In this document: positions 51,827 through 61,900 of the stretch, one piece after another
Layout of the letters: the number at the start of each line of letters is the position of its first letter
Numbering within the stretch: the first letter of the stretch is position 1
DNA from: an uncultured Prevotellaceae bacterium
GTDB taxonomy: Bacteria > Bacteroidota > Bacteroidia > Bacteroidales > Muribaculaceae
Length of the DNA stretch: 64,000 nt
Assembly (NCBI GenBank): GCA_937916085.1
Contig: CALGGO010000060.1
Coordinates: 1-64,000 of the forward strand
Direction: 5' to 3'
Notes under the pieces: model-generated
What the model was told of the DNA's origin: nothing
Database searches by the model: none
What the model saw: the letters and a program-made list of their open reading frames with translations, nothing else
Made by a program: the position numbers and the translations under genes

Positions 51827-53239
51827 TTACATTCTCAAAAAAATATTCTTTTTCAAGCTAGGCGTTTTGGCGAGTAGCACGTCAACCACGTCATCGATGA
51901 AACTGTCGTCGTAGCAGCAAATCTTGCCGGCAAATACCTCGCCTATGGAGAATGGGATGATTTTGAAGTCTTTGATGCCAGCGTCGTCGCACGCCCATTG
52001 CAGGTTGTTGTAGAATGAAGACAGGTTGTTCTTCACAAATTGCTCGGCATTGTCAACGATCAACTCGTCGGGGCATTGCATCTTGTCGCACTTAGTGACA
52101 AGGATATACACGCCAGTGGAGTTTTTCAGAATCTTGTTTTCCTTGATGTAGAGCGAGCAGGCATGCAGATAGTCGCGCATATATAGCCCCTCCCATTGAG
52201 TGGCCTCGCCGCCATATTCCACCACAAAGAAGTGGATTTTGGGGTTGCTGTTGTCGGCGAGGAACTTCATCACGTGGGCGAGAGTCTCCTTGTGCTCCTG
52301 GTCGAGGAACATGTCGTTCATGTCGTAGTATATGGAACGGAAAATCTCGCCGGCGATATCGATGAAGGTGGCGCGGTGCAGCTTGTTCTTCGCGTCGGTG
52401 ATGGTGAAGATCATCTCCTGTATCACATTGACGATGGTGCTTGGTGGCAGGCTGCAATACTTGTGGTGGGCGTCAAACACGTTGCGCAACTGCGTCATGT
52501 AGTGATAGCCCTGGCACTTTTGTGGCTCAAGGTTGTAGTTGTTCATCGCCCCACACAATATTGAGCCTATAGCGCAGGTTTTTCCCGATGACGGCGTACC
52601 CCAGAAATATACCTCGGTAGAGTCTTGAGTCAAAGCCTCAGGGACTTTAGGGTTGGGCTGGATATCCCGCTCAACAAAGTCCTTGATGGCCTGGGCGCGC
52701 TCAGAGCCGTAGGCCATCGTAACATCATTCCATGTGATGATATTGCCGGCGACAGCTTTCTGTATCTCGTCGGCATTCTTGAGGTCGCTGCTCATGTCGG
52801 CGATAAACGCGTCGGGACCTTCAATCATCTCTTGGCACTCATTGATGTGCGCTCCACCTAGTGGCTCATAAAACTCAAGATATTGCTTTAGCAAGGATTT
52901 TGAGCCGCTGTGCAGGATATTTTTCCAAAGGTGCTCTTCACCCGAGACGAGTGCCTGTCGGCAGGGCTCGGCAAAGGCTCCGTCGGGATAGGTTTTGAGA
53001 TACCTGAAAAAGTCGGCGGCATTTCCTGTTTGGCATGCTTTGGACCACAGCTGGTTCTCGTTGTCTTTGAGTTCTTGCTCAATGACATCGAGTCTTTGCT
53101 CAATTACCTTGAGTTTCTCGGGCGCTAGTTGTATGCGCCTCAACTCATCGAGGGTGATGATGCCTCGCTGAATCGACGTGATGAGACTCGACACTGGCAC
53201 GCCATGAGCTATTCCTAATACTTGTTCTTTAGTGGGCAT
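51827..53239 (-). CDS. TRAFAC-type G-domain protein of the SrfB-type operon
   Basis: A 470-aa protein. The N-terminal 200 residues contain a helical start (HGVPVSSLITSIQRGIITLD), a coiled coil and two repeats of a YLxxYPxG type (RYLKTYPDGAFAEPCRQALV). The G domain has G1 GTPSSGKT (about residues 214-221), G3 DIAG in ATFIDIAGE (about 293) and G4 TKCD (about 382), as in GTPases of the double-GTPase (DO-GTPase) type. It is cytosolic, with no membrane helix. It sits between the subtilase and a single-pass membrane protein. GTP-driven control of the operon products is inferred. Confidence 0.75.
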   Translation of the reverse strand: MPTKEQVLGIAHGVPVSSLITSIQRGIITLDELRRIQLAPEKLKVIEQRLDVIEQELKDNENQLWSKACQTGNAADFFRYLKTYPDGAFAEPCRQALVSGEEHLWKNILHSGSKSLLKQYLEFYEPLGGAHINECQEMIEGPDAFIADMSSDLKNADEIQKAVAGNIITWNDVTMAYGSERAQAIKDFVERDIQPNPKVPEALTQDSTEVYFWGTPSSGKTCAIGSILCGAMNNYNLEPQKCQGYHYMTQLRNVFDAHHKYCSLPPSTIVNVIQEMIFTITDAKNKLHRATFIDIAGEIFRSIYYDMNDMFLDQEHKETLAHVMKFLADNSNPKIHFFVVEYGGEATQWEGLYMRDYLHACSLYIKENKILKNSTGVYILVTKCDKMQCPDELIVDNAEQFVKNNLSSFYNNLQWACDDAGIKDFKIIPFSIGEVFAGKICCYDDSFIDDVVDVLLAKTPSLKKNIFLRM

Positions 53240-53330
53240 TATTTTGTGTTGTCATTTTTATGGGCTAACAAGCTGACGCTTGTACTACAATAACACTACA
53301 GATGCTTGTTGAGGCTCTGTTTTCAGTTGA

Positions 53331-55889
53331 TTAACTATTTCGTTGTCGGGCTTTATTCACCGCTTTGTCGGCCTGAATTGCCGGGCCGGTCTCTTTGCCG
53401 TTGCGAATGCTCACGCCAGTGGATGTCAACGCCGAGAGGGCTTGGCTAACGGTGACATTCTTGTTTACCGATTTCATCAGTGCCACCACACCAGTGACGA
53501 TGGGTGCCGCCATGCTAGTGCCGTCTTGTGCCTGATAGCGGTTGCCGGGCATGGAGCTGTAGATGCCCTCGCCAGGTGCCGAGACATAGACGGTGCTGCC
53601 AAAGTTGGACCATTCGGTGCGGGTGTTGTTCTTGCCAATAGCCCCCACGTTGATGGTGCTTTTTGACCTCAATTGTGGCTGCATGGCTGCCAGCAGGTTG
53701 CTGTTTCCTGCGGCAAACACGATGATGGTGTTCTTCTTGCCTGCTTGCTCAAAGACCCATTTCCACACGTCCTCGGCGGGCTTGAAATAGCTTCGTGCCA
53801 CCTCTTTCTGTTCCTCGATGGGCACGATGTCGCCTAATTGCACAGGATAGGCGGTGCCTATTGAGACGTTCACCACGTCGGCGTTGTTGCGAATGGCATA
53901 CATGATGCCGCGTATTACCCCCGAGATGGTACATTGACCGTTGTCAAACACCTGCACAGGCATGATTTTGCAGTTGGGGGCTACTCCCGCGGCCCCCTGG
54001 CTCACATGAGTGGTGTTGCCGGCGGCGAGACCTGCCACATGAGTGCCGTGTCCTATTCCTGAGCTCAGGTGGTCGTCGCAGCGAAACACGTTGTAGGGCT
54101 TGGTGATGCGCCCTGAGAACATCTCGTGGTTGAGGTCAAGACCATCATCAACAACGGCTACCGTTACGTTGGCATTGCCCTTAGAGATTTGCCAAGCCTG
54201 CTTGATGTGTGCAGCCTCTAGATGCCACCCTTTAGGCAGGGTGGAACGTGAGGCGCCAGGTTGCTGTCCGCCAGCCATAATCACCTCATCAACCACTTTA
54301 AACTTCATTGAAGGAATCTTCGACGGTAGCTCGTCGCGGATTTTAGGGCGTTCCTCAGGCGGGACCTGCACCAGCAGCCAGCGTGTGTTCTTGTCTTTGC
54401 CTATGATTTTGTATTGCTCGCCGGGGTAGTTGCGCTTGAACTCGGTGGCAAACTTCTGGAAATCGGGGTTGTCGTTGTCGAAGAAGATGTTGAGCCTGTC
54501 GCTCATCACCTCGGGGCTGTTGGGGTCGTCGGGGTTGAGGCGACCTCGGTCGGAGATGGGGTCGCCGTTGTCATCAACCAGCGGTGGAGCCACCTCGTCG
54601 TCACCGTCCAAGTCATCGGAGATGTCTCTGATGCCACGGCGGTTGCCGTTGTCGTCGATATAGTCGCCGTCGTCGGTGCGTATGCGCTCAATGACTCGCT
54701 CATCGTGGATGATGACGCGCGTGCGCCCTTGTATCGTGTCGGTAGTGTCGGCGCCAACAATGTTGTCGTGAATACCGCGCACGCAGCCTCCTAAGGTTCC
54801 GGAGCACGAAGTGCAGCGGGTGAGCACGATGGCAAGGAGCAAGAACAGCAGCAGCGCGAGCAGTGCCATCAGCAGCCAGCGCAGGCAGCCGTCGCCAAAC
54901 CAGCGTTTCCACCAGGGCAACCGGGAATATAGTGCCACAAAGGTGGTGTCGCTGGTGATGGGCTTCTCTACTGCCTTGTCCCACCCCAAGAAGGAATAGC
55001 CTTTGAGCGGTGTGACGAGAGGTATCATCTCTGGCGTGAGCACGGTGCCTGGGGGCACGGTCATCGCTGGCGACGTGCCACTCAGGGTGCCATAACCGCC
55101 GTTCTCAAATTTCACCTCGCATTCCTGTGGGCTAGGCACGGGTGGTGGCAGCTCGGGCTGATAGGGTGGAGGAGTTGCTTCCTTCTCGCACTGCGCCACA
55201 AAGTGTAGGTCGCCGTTGACTTGTGCATTGTTGGGGTCAAAAGGCATCCAGCTCACGAAGACGAAGCCCTCGTCGGGGATCACCTTAGGAACATCGATGC
55301 CTGGGTGCAGCTTGTAGCCGTGTCGGCGCATGAACGATGTGGTGCCTTTCAGGGTGGCGTTGTTGGTCTCAAACGATACCCTGTGCAGACGATTGTCATC
55401 GACAACGGTGACTATCGAGGTGTTCATGCTCTGCCCAGGCATGGGCATGATGCCCCACACGCCCAAAATCACTTGTGACTCGGTGACAAACGCCATCTCG
55501 TCGATATCGGTAGAGTCGATATACTTGATGAGGCAGTTAAAGTAGGGCTTCGCGTCGTCGCTCACTTGCGTGGCGAGGTTGCGGAAGTGGGCGGTGGCGT
55601 CGGCAATATATTGCTTGGCAGCAAAATATTGCTGAGTGCCAGCCAGGGAGGAGAGTTTTACAGCATGAGCAAACTCTGGGTCAACATGCCACTCCAGCCC
55701 GTGTAGAGCTGGTTCAAAATAGGGCATGGCGAAGAATTTCTTGTAGCGTGGCTCGGTGACATACTTGTCGAGCAATCTCTCGAAGTCGTCTCGCCTGTTA
55801 TAGAACGGAGTGCCGCCCAGGTTCTCCACGATGAAAATGCTCATGGGAGACGTGGTACACAGCCGTACTTTATTTTTCACGTTTGGCAT
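53331..55889 (-). CDS. membrane-anchored subtilase (S8) with cytosolic N-terminus
   Basis: An 852-aa protein. Residues 1-255 form an uncharacterised soluble domain without a signal peptide. Residues about 260-320 form an InlB/Flg_new-type repeat (YGTLSGTSPAMTVPPGTVLT, YSFLGWDKAVEKPITSDTTF). A membrane helix follows (WLLMALLALLLFLLLAIVLT, about 335-356) after basic WWKRWF, giving N-in/C-out topology. The S8 protease domain has all three catalytic residues: Asp in VAVVDDGLDLNHE (about 578), His in GHGTHVAGLAAG (about 614) and Ser in GTSMAAPIVTG (about 790). The protease would act in the periplasm. The combination with SrfB/SrfC-like proteins is unusual. Confidence 0.85.
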   Translation of the reverse strand: MPNVKNKVRLCTTSPMSIFIVENLGGTPFYNRRDDFERLLDKYVTEPRYKKFFAMPYFEPALHGLEWHVDPEFAHAVKLSSLAGTQQYFAAKQYIADATAHFRNLATQVSDDAKPYFNCLIKYIDSTDIDEMAFVTESQVILGVWGIMPMPGQSMNTSIVTVVDDNRLHRVSFETNNATLKGTTSFMRRHGYKLHPGIDVPKVIPDEGFVFVSWMPFDPNNAQVNGDLHFVAQCEKEATPPPYQPELPPPVPSPQECEVKFENGGYGTLSGTSPAMTVPPGTVLTPEMIPLVTPLKGYSFLGWDKAVEKPITSDTTFVALYSRLPWWKRWFGDGCLRWLLMALLALLLFLLLAIVLTRCTSCSGTLGGCVRGIHDNIVGADTTDTIQGRTRVIIHDERVIERIRTDDGDYIDDNGNRRGIRDISDDLDGDDEVAPPLVDDNGDPISDRGRLNPDDPNSPEVMSDRLNIFFDNDNPDFQKFATEFKRNYPGEQYKIIGKDKNTRWLLVQVPPEERPKIRDELPSKIPSMKFKVVDEVIMAGGQQPGASRSTLPKGWHLEAAHIKQAWQISKGNANVTVAVVDDGLDLNHEMFSGRITKPYNVFRCDDHLSSGIGHGTHVAGLAAGNTTHVSQGAAGVAPNCKIMPVQVFDNGQCTISGVIRGIMYAIRNNADVVNVSIGTAYPVQLGDIVPIEEQKEVARSYFKPAEDVWKWVFEQAGKKNTIIVFAAGNSNLLAAMQPQLRSKSTINVGAIGKNNTRTEWSNFGSTVYVSAPGEGIYSSMPGNRYQAQDGTSMAAPIVTGVVALMKSVNKNVTVSQALSALTSTGVSIRNGKETGPAIQADKAVNKARQRNS

Positions 55890-55894
55890 AATAG

Positions 55895-56015
55895 TTAAGT
55901 TTCAAGTGTTAAGTTTTAAGTGTTAAGTAGTGGAGAGAGCGCTACGCGCGATTAGCGATTAGTTGCGCTACGCGCGATTAGAGATTAGAGAGGTTCTCGA
56001 TCCTCGATTCTCCAT
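55895..56015. repeat. word repeats between subtilase and SrfC-like genes
   Basis: ttaagtttcaagtgttaagt and ttttaagtgttaag are followed by gcgctacgcgcgattagcga and further gattag words. This is the inverted form of the array at 48540-48609. Confidence 0.75.
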
Positions 56016-56018
56016 AAA

Positions 56019-58832
56019 TTAGTTAGCGTCAATCTCGTTGATGATTTCTCCTAGTCGCTTGTTGGCGGCGATGTCGTAGTCGGGGAGGTCGCACGAGAGG
56101 ATGTAGCCCACTTTCAGATACTCTAACCAGGTCCACTTGAAGCCGTAGCGTGGCAAGCGGATGAGCGCCTTGCGGTCGTTGGGGTTATAGCCTTTCTCCC
56201 GCAGCTTGCGGTTGGCATGGTCGAGTTCTTCTAGCAGTTTCACTCCCGAGAGTCCATTGTGTGACGTGAGCATCTCCTCGCTGATGTTAAGCTTCAACCT
56301 GGCATTCTTCTCGAGGATGTTGCTCAGATGCTTGCTGTCGATGTAGTCAAACCCAAAGGTGGTGATAAAGTGGTTAAACTCCATCGCCAGATAGTCGGCG
56401 ATGATAGCCACGGCACTATCTTTGTCGAAGGACGTGAGATACTGGTCGATGCGCTTGGTGATGCGGTCGTGCATTCCCAGGAAGCGGTAAAGTCTGATGA
56501 GGTTGGTGGTCATGTCGCTCACGGCGGGGATGACGTCTTTGCACTTGGGCACCACATATTGTGTGAGGTATTCCTCTATCCAGTATTTCTCTACCATCGT
56601 CGCCACCTGTTCGGCTTGCGAGTTCACCATGCGGTTAGAGTTGAGCAGCTTGTTGATGTCGATGCCTTCGGCGGCAAGCATCTCGTTGCACTCCTCCTCG
56701 GTATCTACTCCTAGCGAGTCACACAGTTTCTCGAGGTTTTGTGCCCTCGACGCCTCAGTGCTGAGTCCAAACTGCATGAAGAGAGCTTTCTCGGAGTCGG
56801 GTTGCGATGTGGTGGTCACCGTGTTGTTGAGGGCGTTGTGGATTTTTTCATACAGGTGTGGCTCGTCAATCATCATGATGTCGAGCATCTTGCCAAAGGC
56901 GGCAGGGTCGGTGCCTTCGATTTTGCCTAGCTGCAGGTTGGCCTGTGCCGCTTGGCGTTTAGCTTTCTTGATTTCGTCGTCGGGCGAGCCGCTGTGGTAA
57001 TACTTGGAAAGCAGGCTCTTGAGCATTGCCACGAGACGTGTTATCTCATCGCCAAACATGTTGTCTCTTGCCTGTTTCACGCGTGGTGCTAGCTGGTTGA
57101 GGGCGGCGATGATGGGCTTGGTGCCGTCGTTGTTGAGTGTCGCCGCGCTGTCCCAAGCTTGGTTGGCATCGACAAAGTGCTGCTGCACGAAGTCGTAATG
57201 CACGAAGGAGTCCTTGAGGCACTGCATGAAGTTGGGGAACGCCGCTGGGATGATTTCCTCGGTCTCGGGCGACTTGGTGTTGGGGTTGTAGCCAGTGAAC
57301 GACTTTGTGGAATACTTGAAGTCGCGTAGCATGAAGATGCTGCGGAAGGGGTGTCCCGTAGTCCACTGGTTGAACCAGTGCGTCTGGTCTTCGTCGGTGT
57401 TGGCTCGCAGCACTTCTTTCTCGAGCACAATCTTGAAGCGGTTGTCCCAGCGTCGGCGCAGCTCTTCGAGTTTGTTGGGGGAGTCGTTGGTCTGGTATTC
57501 CAGGTCGAGGTTGAAGAAAGTGCTGATGATGAACAATGGCGACATCTGTGTGTCGTGCATGAAGGTGTCGCGCTGTGCCGCTGTCTCACCCACGTTGTTC
57601 TTCACCCATTGCTCGAGGACGATGCCCATCTTGCTCTCGGCACTCTGCATATTGTTGTGGCAGAGCATGAGGGAGCTGATGCGCTTGGTGTCGCTGTAGC
57701 GGTTGAAGAGGTAGGTCACCTTGCCGCGTCGCAGCACTACCGAGAGGTTCTTGCCGTTGGTTATCTTCTCCGATGCCATGTTTTCGGGACGGCGCTCGCC
57801 GGGGAAGTCGAGGATGTCGAGGCAGGAGAGGAAATTGCGGGTCTCGCTCTCGAGAGTGGGCAGCGACATATATAGCTCGGCGACGAGAGCGCTGAGCTCG
57901 CCCTTGCGCATCTCTACCGACATGTTCTGCTGGGTGGTGACAATCGTGGTGGGACGATAGTCGGGAAGTTCTATCTCGCTCTCGTCATAGATCTCGTCGA
58001 GGCGTGCCACGTCGAGCAGCGTGCCATGCTTCTTGAGCACCGCGTCGAAGGGCACATACACCGTGGAGTTGAACCTGATGGAGCGGTAGGCGGTGATGAG
58101 GGTGTCGAAGAGGCGGTTGATGGATGGGTTGTCGAACCACAGCAGCTTTATTGCCGAGAGGAGCTGGTCGTCGGTAAGGCGGTTCACGTTGAACAGCAAG
58201 AATGAGAACAGCCCTGATTCGGGGTCGGTGAGATTTGCGACCCGCTGCTTCATGGTGGAGTTGCGCAGGTAGTCATAGATGTCCATCACGTCGTCCTGGG
58301 TGAGGATGGGTGAGGGGTTGGGCACCGACGACACCTCAATCGAGTCGCAGTAGTGACGTATGTAGTCAATTTTCTTGATTTCGGAGTTGTCGTAGTCGGT
58401 CTGCGTGTGATAAGCCTCACACAAGACTAGGATGATGTCGGCAACCGACAGCAGGCGTGCCTTGAGGTAGCCCTCGGGGACGGCGGGGTCGGTGTTGGAG
58501 GTAAATCGTGTCACCACGCCGGTGGCCTCTACGCGCGAGTTGGGGTTGCTGGGGTTTATCTCGTCGATGAAGTTGTATTCGCGGCGGCCGTCGGTGACGG
58601 TGAAGGGCTTGCCGGGGTCGCTCATCAGCGCGCTCACGAGGTAGGACTTGCCCATCTGGCTCTCGCCGAAGGCTGCGGTGGAGCACCGCTCATCGGCGGC
58701 AAACTGAATCTTCTTGAATGCGCGTCGCAGGTTTACCAACTGCTCGAGGTAGTTCTGTCTTTCGCTATCGGGGACATTCAACTGCCATGAAATGGCTTTC
58801 TCTACGATGTGAAGATATTGGTTGATATTCAT
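56019..58832 (-). CDS. SrfC-like P-loop virulence-factor family protein
   Basis: A 937-aa protein resembling the SrfC/Virul_Fac family. An N-terminal helical segment is followed by a P-loop, GESQMGKSYLVSAL (residues 56-69), a switch-like region, and a G3/Walker B-like CLDILDFPGERRPEN (about 335-349). The remaining 550 residues are helical, as in dynamin-like proteins. There is no membrane helix. SrfC is encoded next to SrfB in Salmonella and other Gram-negatives, where it was found as an SsrB-regulated factor. Here it follows the SrfB-like gene by 18 bp, the same pairing. No SrfA-like gene is recognised. NTP-driven activity is inferred. Confidence 0.78.
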   Translation of the reverse strand: MNINQYLHIVEKAISWQLNVPDSERQNYLEQLVNLRRAFKKIQFAADERCSTAAFGESQMGKSYLVSALMSDPGKPFTVTDGRREYNFIDEINPSNPNSRVEATGVVTRFTSNTDPAVPEGYLKARLLSVADIILVLCEAYHTQTDYDNSEIKKIDYIRHYCDSIEVSSVPNPSPILTQDDVMDIYDYLRNSTMKQRVANLTDPESGLFSFLLFNVNRLTDDQLLSAIKLLWFDNPSINRLFDTLITAYRSIRFNSTVYVPFDAVLKKHGTLLDVARLDEIYDESEIELPDYRPTTIVTTQQNMSVEMRKGELSALVAELYMSLPTLESETRNFLSCLDILDFPGERRPENMASEKITNGKNLSVVLRRGKVTYLFNRYSDTKRISSLMLCHNNMQSAESKMGIVLEQWVKNNVGETAAQRDTFMHDTQMSPLFIISTFFNLDLEYQTNDSPNKLEELRRRWDNRFKIVLEKEVLRANTDEDQTHWFNQWTTGHPFRSIFMLRDFKYSTKSFTGYNPNTKSPETEEIIPAAFPNFMQCLKDSFVHYDFVQQHFVDANQAWDSAATLNNDGTKPIIAALNQLAPRVKQARDNMFGDEITRLVAMLKSLLSKYYHSGSPDDEIKKAKRQAAQANLQLGKIEGTDPAAFGKMLDIMMIDEPHLYEKIHNALNNTVTTTSQPDSEKALFMQFGLSTEASRAQNLEKLCDSLGVDTEEECNEMLAAEGIDINKLLNSNRMVNSQAEQVATMVEKYWIEEYLTQYVVPKCKDVIPAVSDMTTNLIRLYRFLGMHDRITKRIDQYLTSFDKDSAVAIIADYLAMEFNHFITTFGFDYIDSKHLSNILEKNARLKLNISEEMLTSHNGLSGVKLLEELDHANRKLREKGYNPNDRKALIRLPRYGFKWTWLEYLKVGYILSCDLPDYDIAANKRLGEIINEIDAN

Positions 58833-58925
58833 AATTATGTCGTTTATCGTTTATCGGAGTTCGGAGTTCGGGAATCGGGGATCGGGATCGGAGAACTCTG
58901 AACTCTTAACTGAGAACTCCTTTAA
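58833..58925. repeat. word repeats overlapping the srfB-like 3' end
   Basis: tcgtttatcggagttcggag, ttcgggaatcggggatcggg and gaactctgaactcttaactg words occupy the short gap and the last codons of the srfB-like gene. Confidence 0.75.
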
Positions 58926-61900
58926 GTCGGTGGTTGCAATATTCAAGTTAAATTCTCCTGAGTCGAGCCAGTAGCATTGTGGGTCGTTGATGCTCTGCAC
59001 TTGCAGCATGAAGTCGTCGGCCTTTAGTTCCTCGCCGTCGCTGCCGGTGACCGCGACGATGGTGAGGTGCTCCTTGTCCTCGTCGTAGGCCTCGCGCTCT
59101 ATCTCAAAGGTGAAAGGTCCCTTCTTGAACAACTCCTCGCGGTATTCGCGCAGCATGCGTTGCTGCTGCTCGGGGGTGAGAATCTTGTTCTTGCTGATGC
59201 GCTCCTTGATGCGGCGGTCGTCGATGTCGAGGACGAAGAATGGTCGTAGCGGATATATGTCGATGTCAAACTGCTTGGCACCGATGTAGCACGGGAAGGA
59301 GTTGATGGTGATGCGTCCGTTGTTGACGGTGGGAGTGATGATGCATTCCTCCTTGGGGATGCCGCCCATGCGGTAGAAGCTCTCGGTGGTGGGCACCAGC
59401 TTGTCGCTCAGGTCGCTCAGGTCGAGCGAGAACTCGTTGAGGCCTCCCGCCATCGACGCCAGGTAGCCAATCATGGCACCCACAGGGACGATGCTCTTGG
59501 TGTCGTGCATGTAGCCGTTCTCGTCTTTGAAGGGATACCAGCGCCCTATGCGGTACTTGCCCAGGACAATAAGTCGGTTGGGGCTCACGGGGAAGTACTT
59601 GAGGAAGCAGTCCTTGATGGGCTTGAGCATGGTGGGGCGTCCCGAGAGCACCACGATGTCGCAGTCGTGGGCGTAGAGCAGTGTGGATATCGACTCGATG
59701 AGAGAGTCGAGCGATTTCTCCACATGCTGCGAGAGCACTTTGTGGTCGTAGGTCCACACCACTTCGCTGAGCTCAAAGCCAAAGCGCTCTTTGAAGGCTT
59801 CACACACTATGTCGCTGGGCTTGCTGCTCTGACCAAACATCTCGTCGTGGCCAATCTCAAGGTAACGCTCGCCCTCGCTCAGCAGGTTGAGGAAGCGGTA
59901 CATGACGGGCACATTGACCTGCATATTGAAATCTCGGCGCATGATGCGGTCTTTGAAGGTCATCATGTTGTTGTCCTGACCGAAGAAGTGATACAATATC
60001 TTATAGGCTTCCTGGCGGCTCTTGCCCATCTTCTCGGTGAGGTGGCGGTAGAGGATGCCGTTGTCGCTCTCGATAATCACGTTGTGAACCAGCTGCTGCA
60101 GCATGTCGTCGCCCGCCACGTTGAAGCTGTCCCAGTAGATGGGGTCGGGCTTGATTTGCGAGGGGTTGCTCTCGTTGTAGCGATACTGGCACACCATCAC
60201 GTCGGTGGTGCCGGCGCCTATATCTACCGACCCCACTCTGAGGGTGTCGCACTCCATGTCGTCGATTTTGCGTTTCTTGCCATAGAGCTTGAAGAAGAGG
60301 TCGCTGCGGTTCTTGTAGCGCTCGCAGAACTGGGCGTAGAGATACACAAACTGCGAGCAGGTGGCCTCGTCGTAGTACCACTGCTTGTGCTCATCGTCGT
60401 GGTAGCGCTGTGGCTGGTTGCCGGGAATCACCTGCATGTGCAGGGCGATGCTGTTGGGGTCCACGATGTGATGATAGGAATTGATGATTTTCACCGCATC
60501 GTCGAAGCTGCTGTAGAGGGCTTGGCGCTCCACCCTCGACATTGCGGTGGGGCAGGTGATGATCACGCGCTCGAGGCGGCGCGGGGTGTTGCGCAGGTCG
60601 TGGCGCTCACGCGACTGGAAGCTGTTGATTTGGGTTAGCGCCTGCTCTATTATCTCGATGAAGGCGAGGGTCATGAGCGAGCGGCGAGAGTAGTGCGCCC
60701 CTATGCCGTAGCCCTCGGCGTTTACTGTGCCGTCGTCGTTGAGGAAGCAGGTGAGGCCCTCGATGATGGGTGGCAGCGAGTAGTTCTCGTCGCCAATGTT
60801 GATGAATCGCCACTCGTTCTCGGTGCGCTTGCCGTCCCACAGGTAGCGCTTGGGGCTGGAGTTGGTGGAGAGGGTCTCAAAGCCCAGGTTGAGTGCCGTG
60901 GCCTCGTGGTTGAGGTAGCGGGCCTCACGTCCGAGCCTGATGATGCTGGGCCACACAAACTGGTTGCTGCCGGCAATGTTCTTGCCTATGGTGACCTTGC
61001 GGAACGCCAGCCGCATGTCGAAGGTCTCTTCCACGCGGTTAAGGTCGCCGTTAGGGAGCAATATGTGGGTGAAATTCTGGAGTCGCAGCGCATCGACCTT
61101 GGTGAAGTCTTGCGTGAACTTGTTGTTCTCGAAGAGCAGCGCCGAGGTGCGTGAGTTGCCGATGTCGATGATCATCTCCACGTTGACGATGTTCACGTCG
61201 CGGTCGCGCATGAGCTTGACGGTGGGGAAGAAGTCGTCGAGGCTGCTCAGGTACTTGATGAGCATGAGGTAGGTGGCGAGGAACTCATATTTGTGCCTGC
61301 CGTCTTTGAGCTCGAGCACGTCGAAGTTCTTGGCGTCGGGGTAGGCGATTTCCATCAGGTAGTCGCGCACCCAGTTGTTGTTCCAGGTGCAGTAGTCGAT
61401 GAGCTGTCGCTCGTTGCCGCACAGCCCAAAGAGTTTCTCGCTCTCGCCGTCGCTCATAAACACGGGGAACTCTTTGTAGGCGTCGAGGGCGTTGTAGCGC
61501 GCCTGGGTGTCGAAGGCGAGCACCACGTCGGCGGTGAGGATGCCGGCATTGGTCTCGCGCGGCACTATCATGAACTTGCACCAGTTGTAGGGACCCTTCT
61601 TGTAGTCGCCGGTGTCGTCCTGCTCGATAAACGGCATGGGCAGCCACACGTTGAAGTAACGGCTCAGGAACTTGTTGTTGGCAGCTAGCTTTGAGAAGAA
61701 GATGCCTAGAGACTCTTCCTCGCCCGCGCCAACGTTGAACTGCTTGACCTCGGGGTTGGCGAGAATCACCGCCTCGCTGGTGGTGAGCTTGTTGTCATTG
61801 TCGAGATACCCTTTCTCGCGCAGCTGCGAGGTGAGCACCACCACCTGGTTGCTCAGGGTGTAGGCAAACTCGAGTTTCCACTGAAAGCGCTCGTCGTCGA

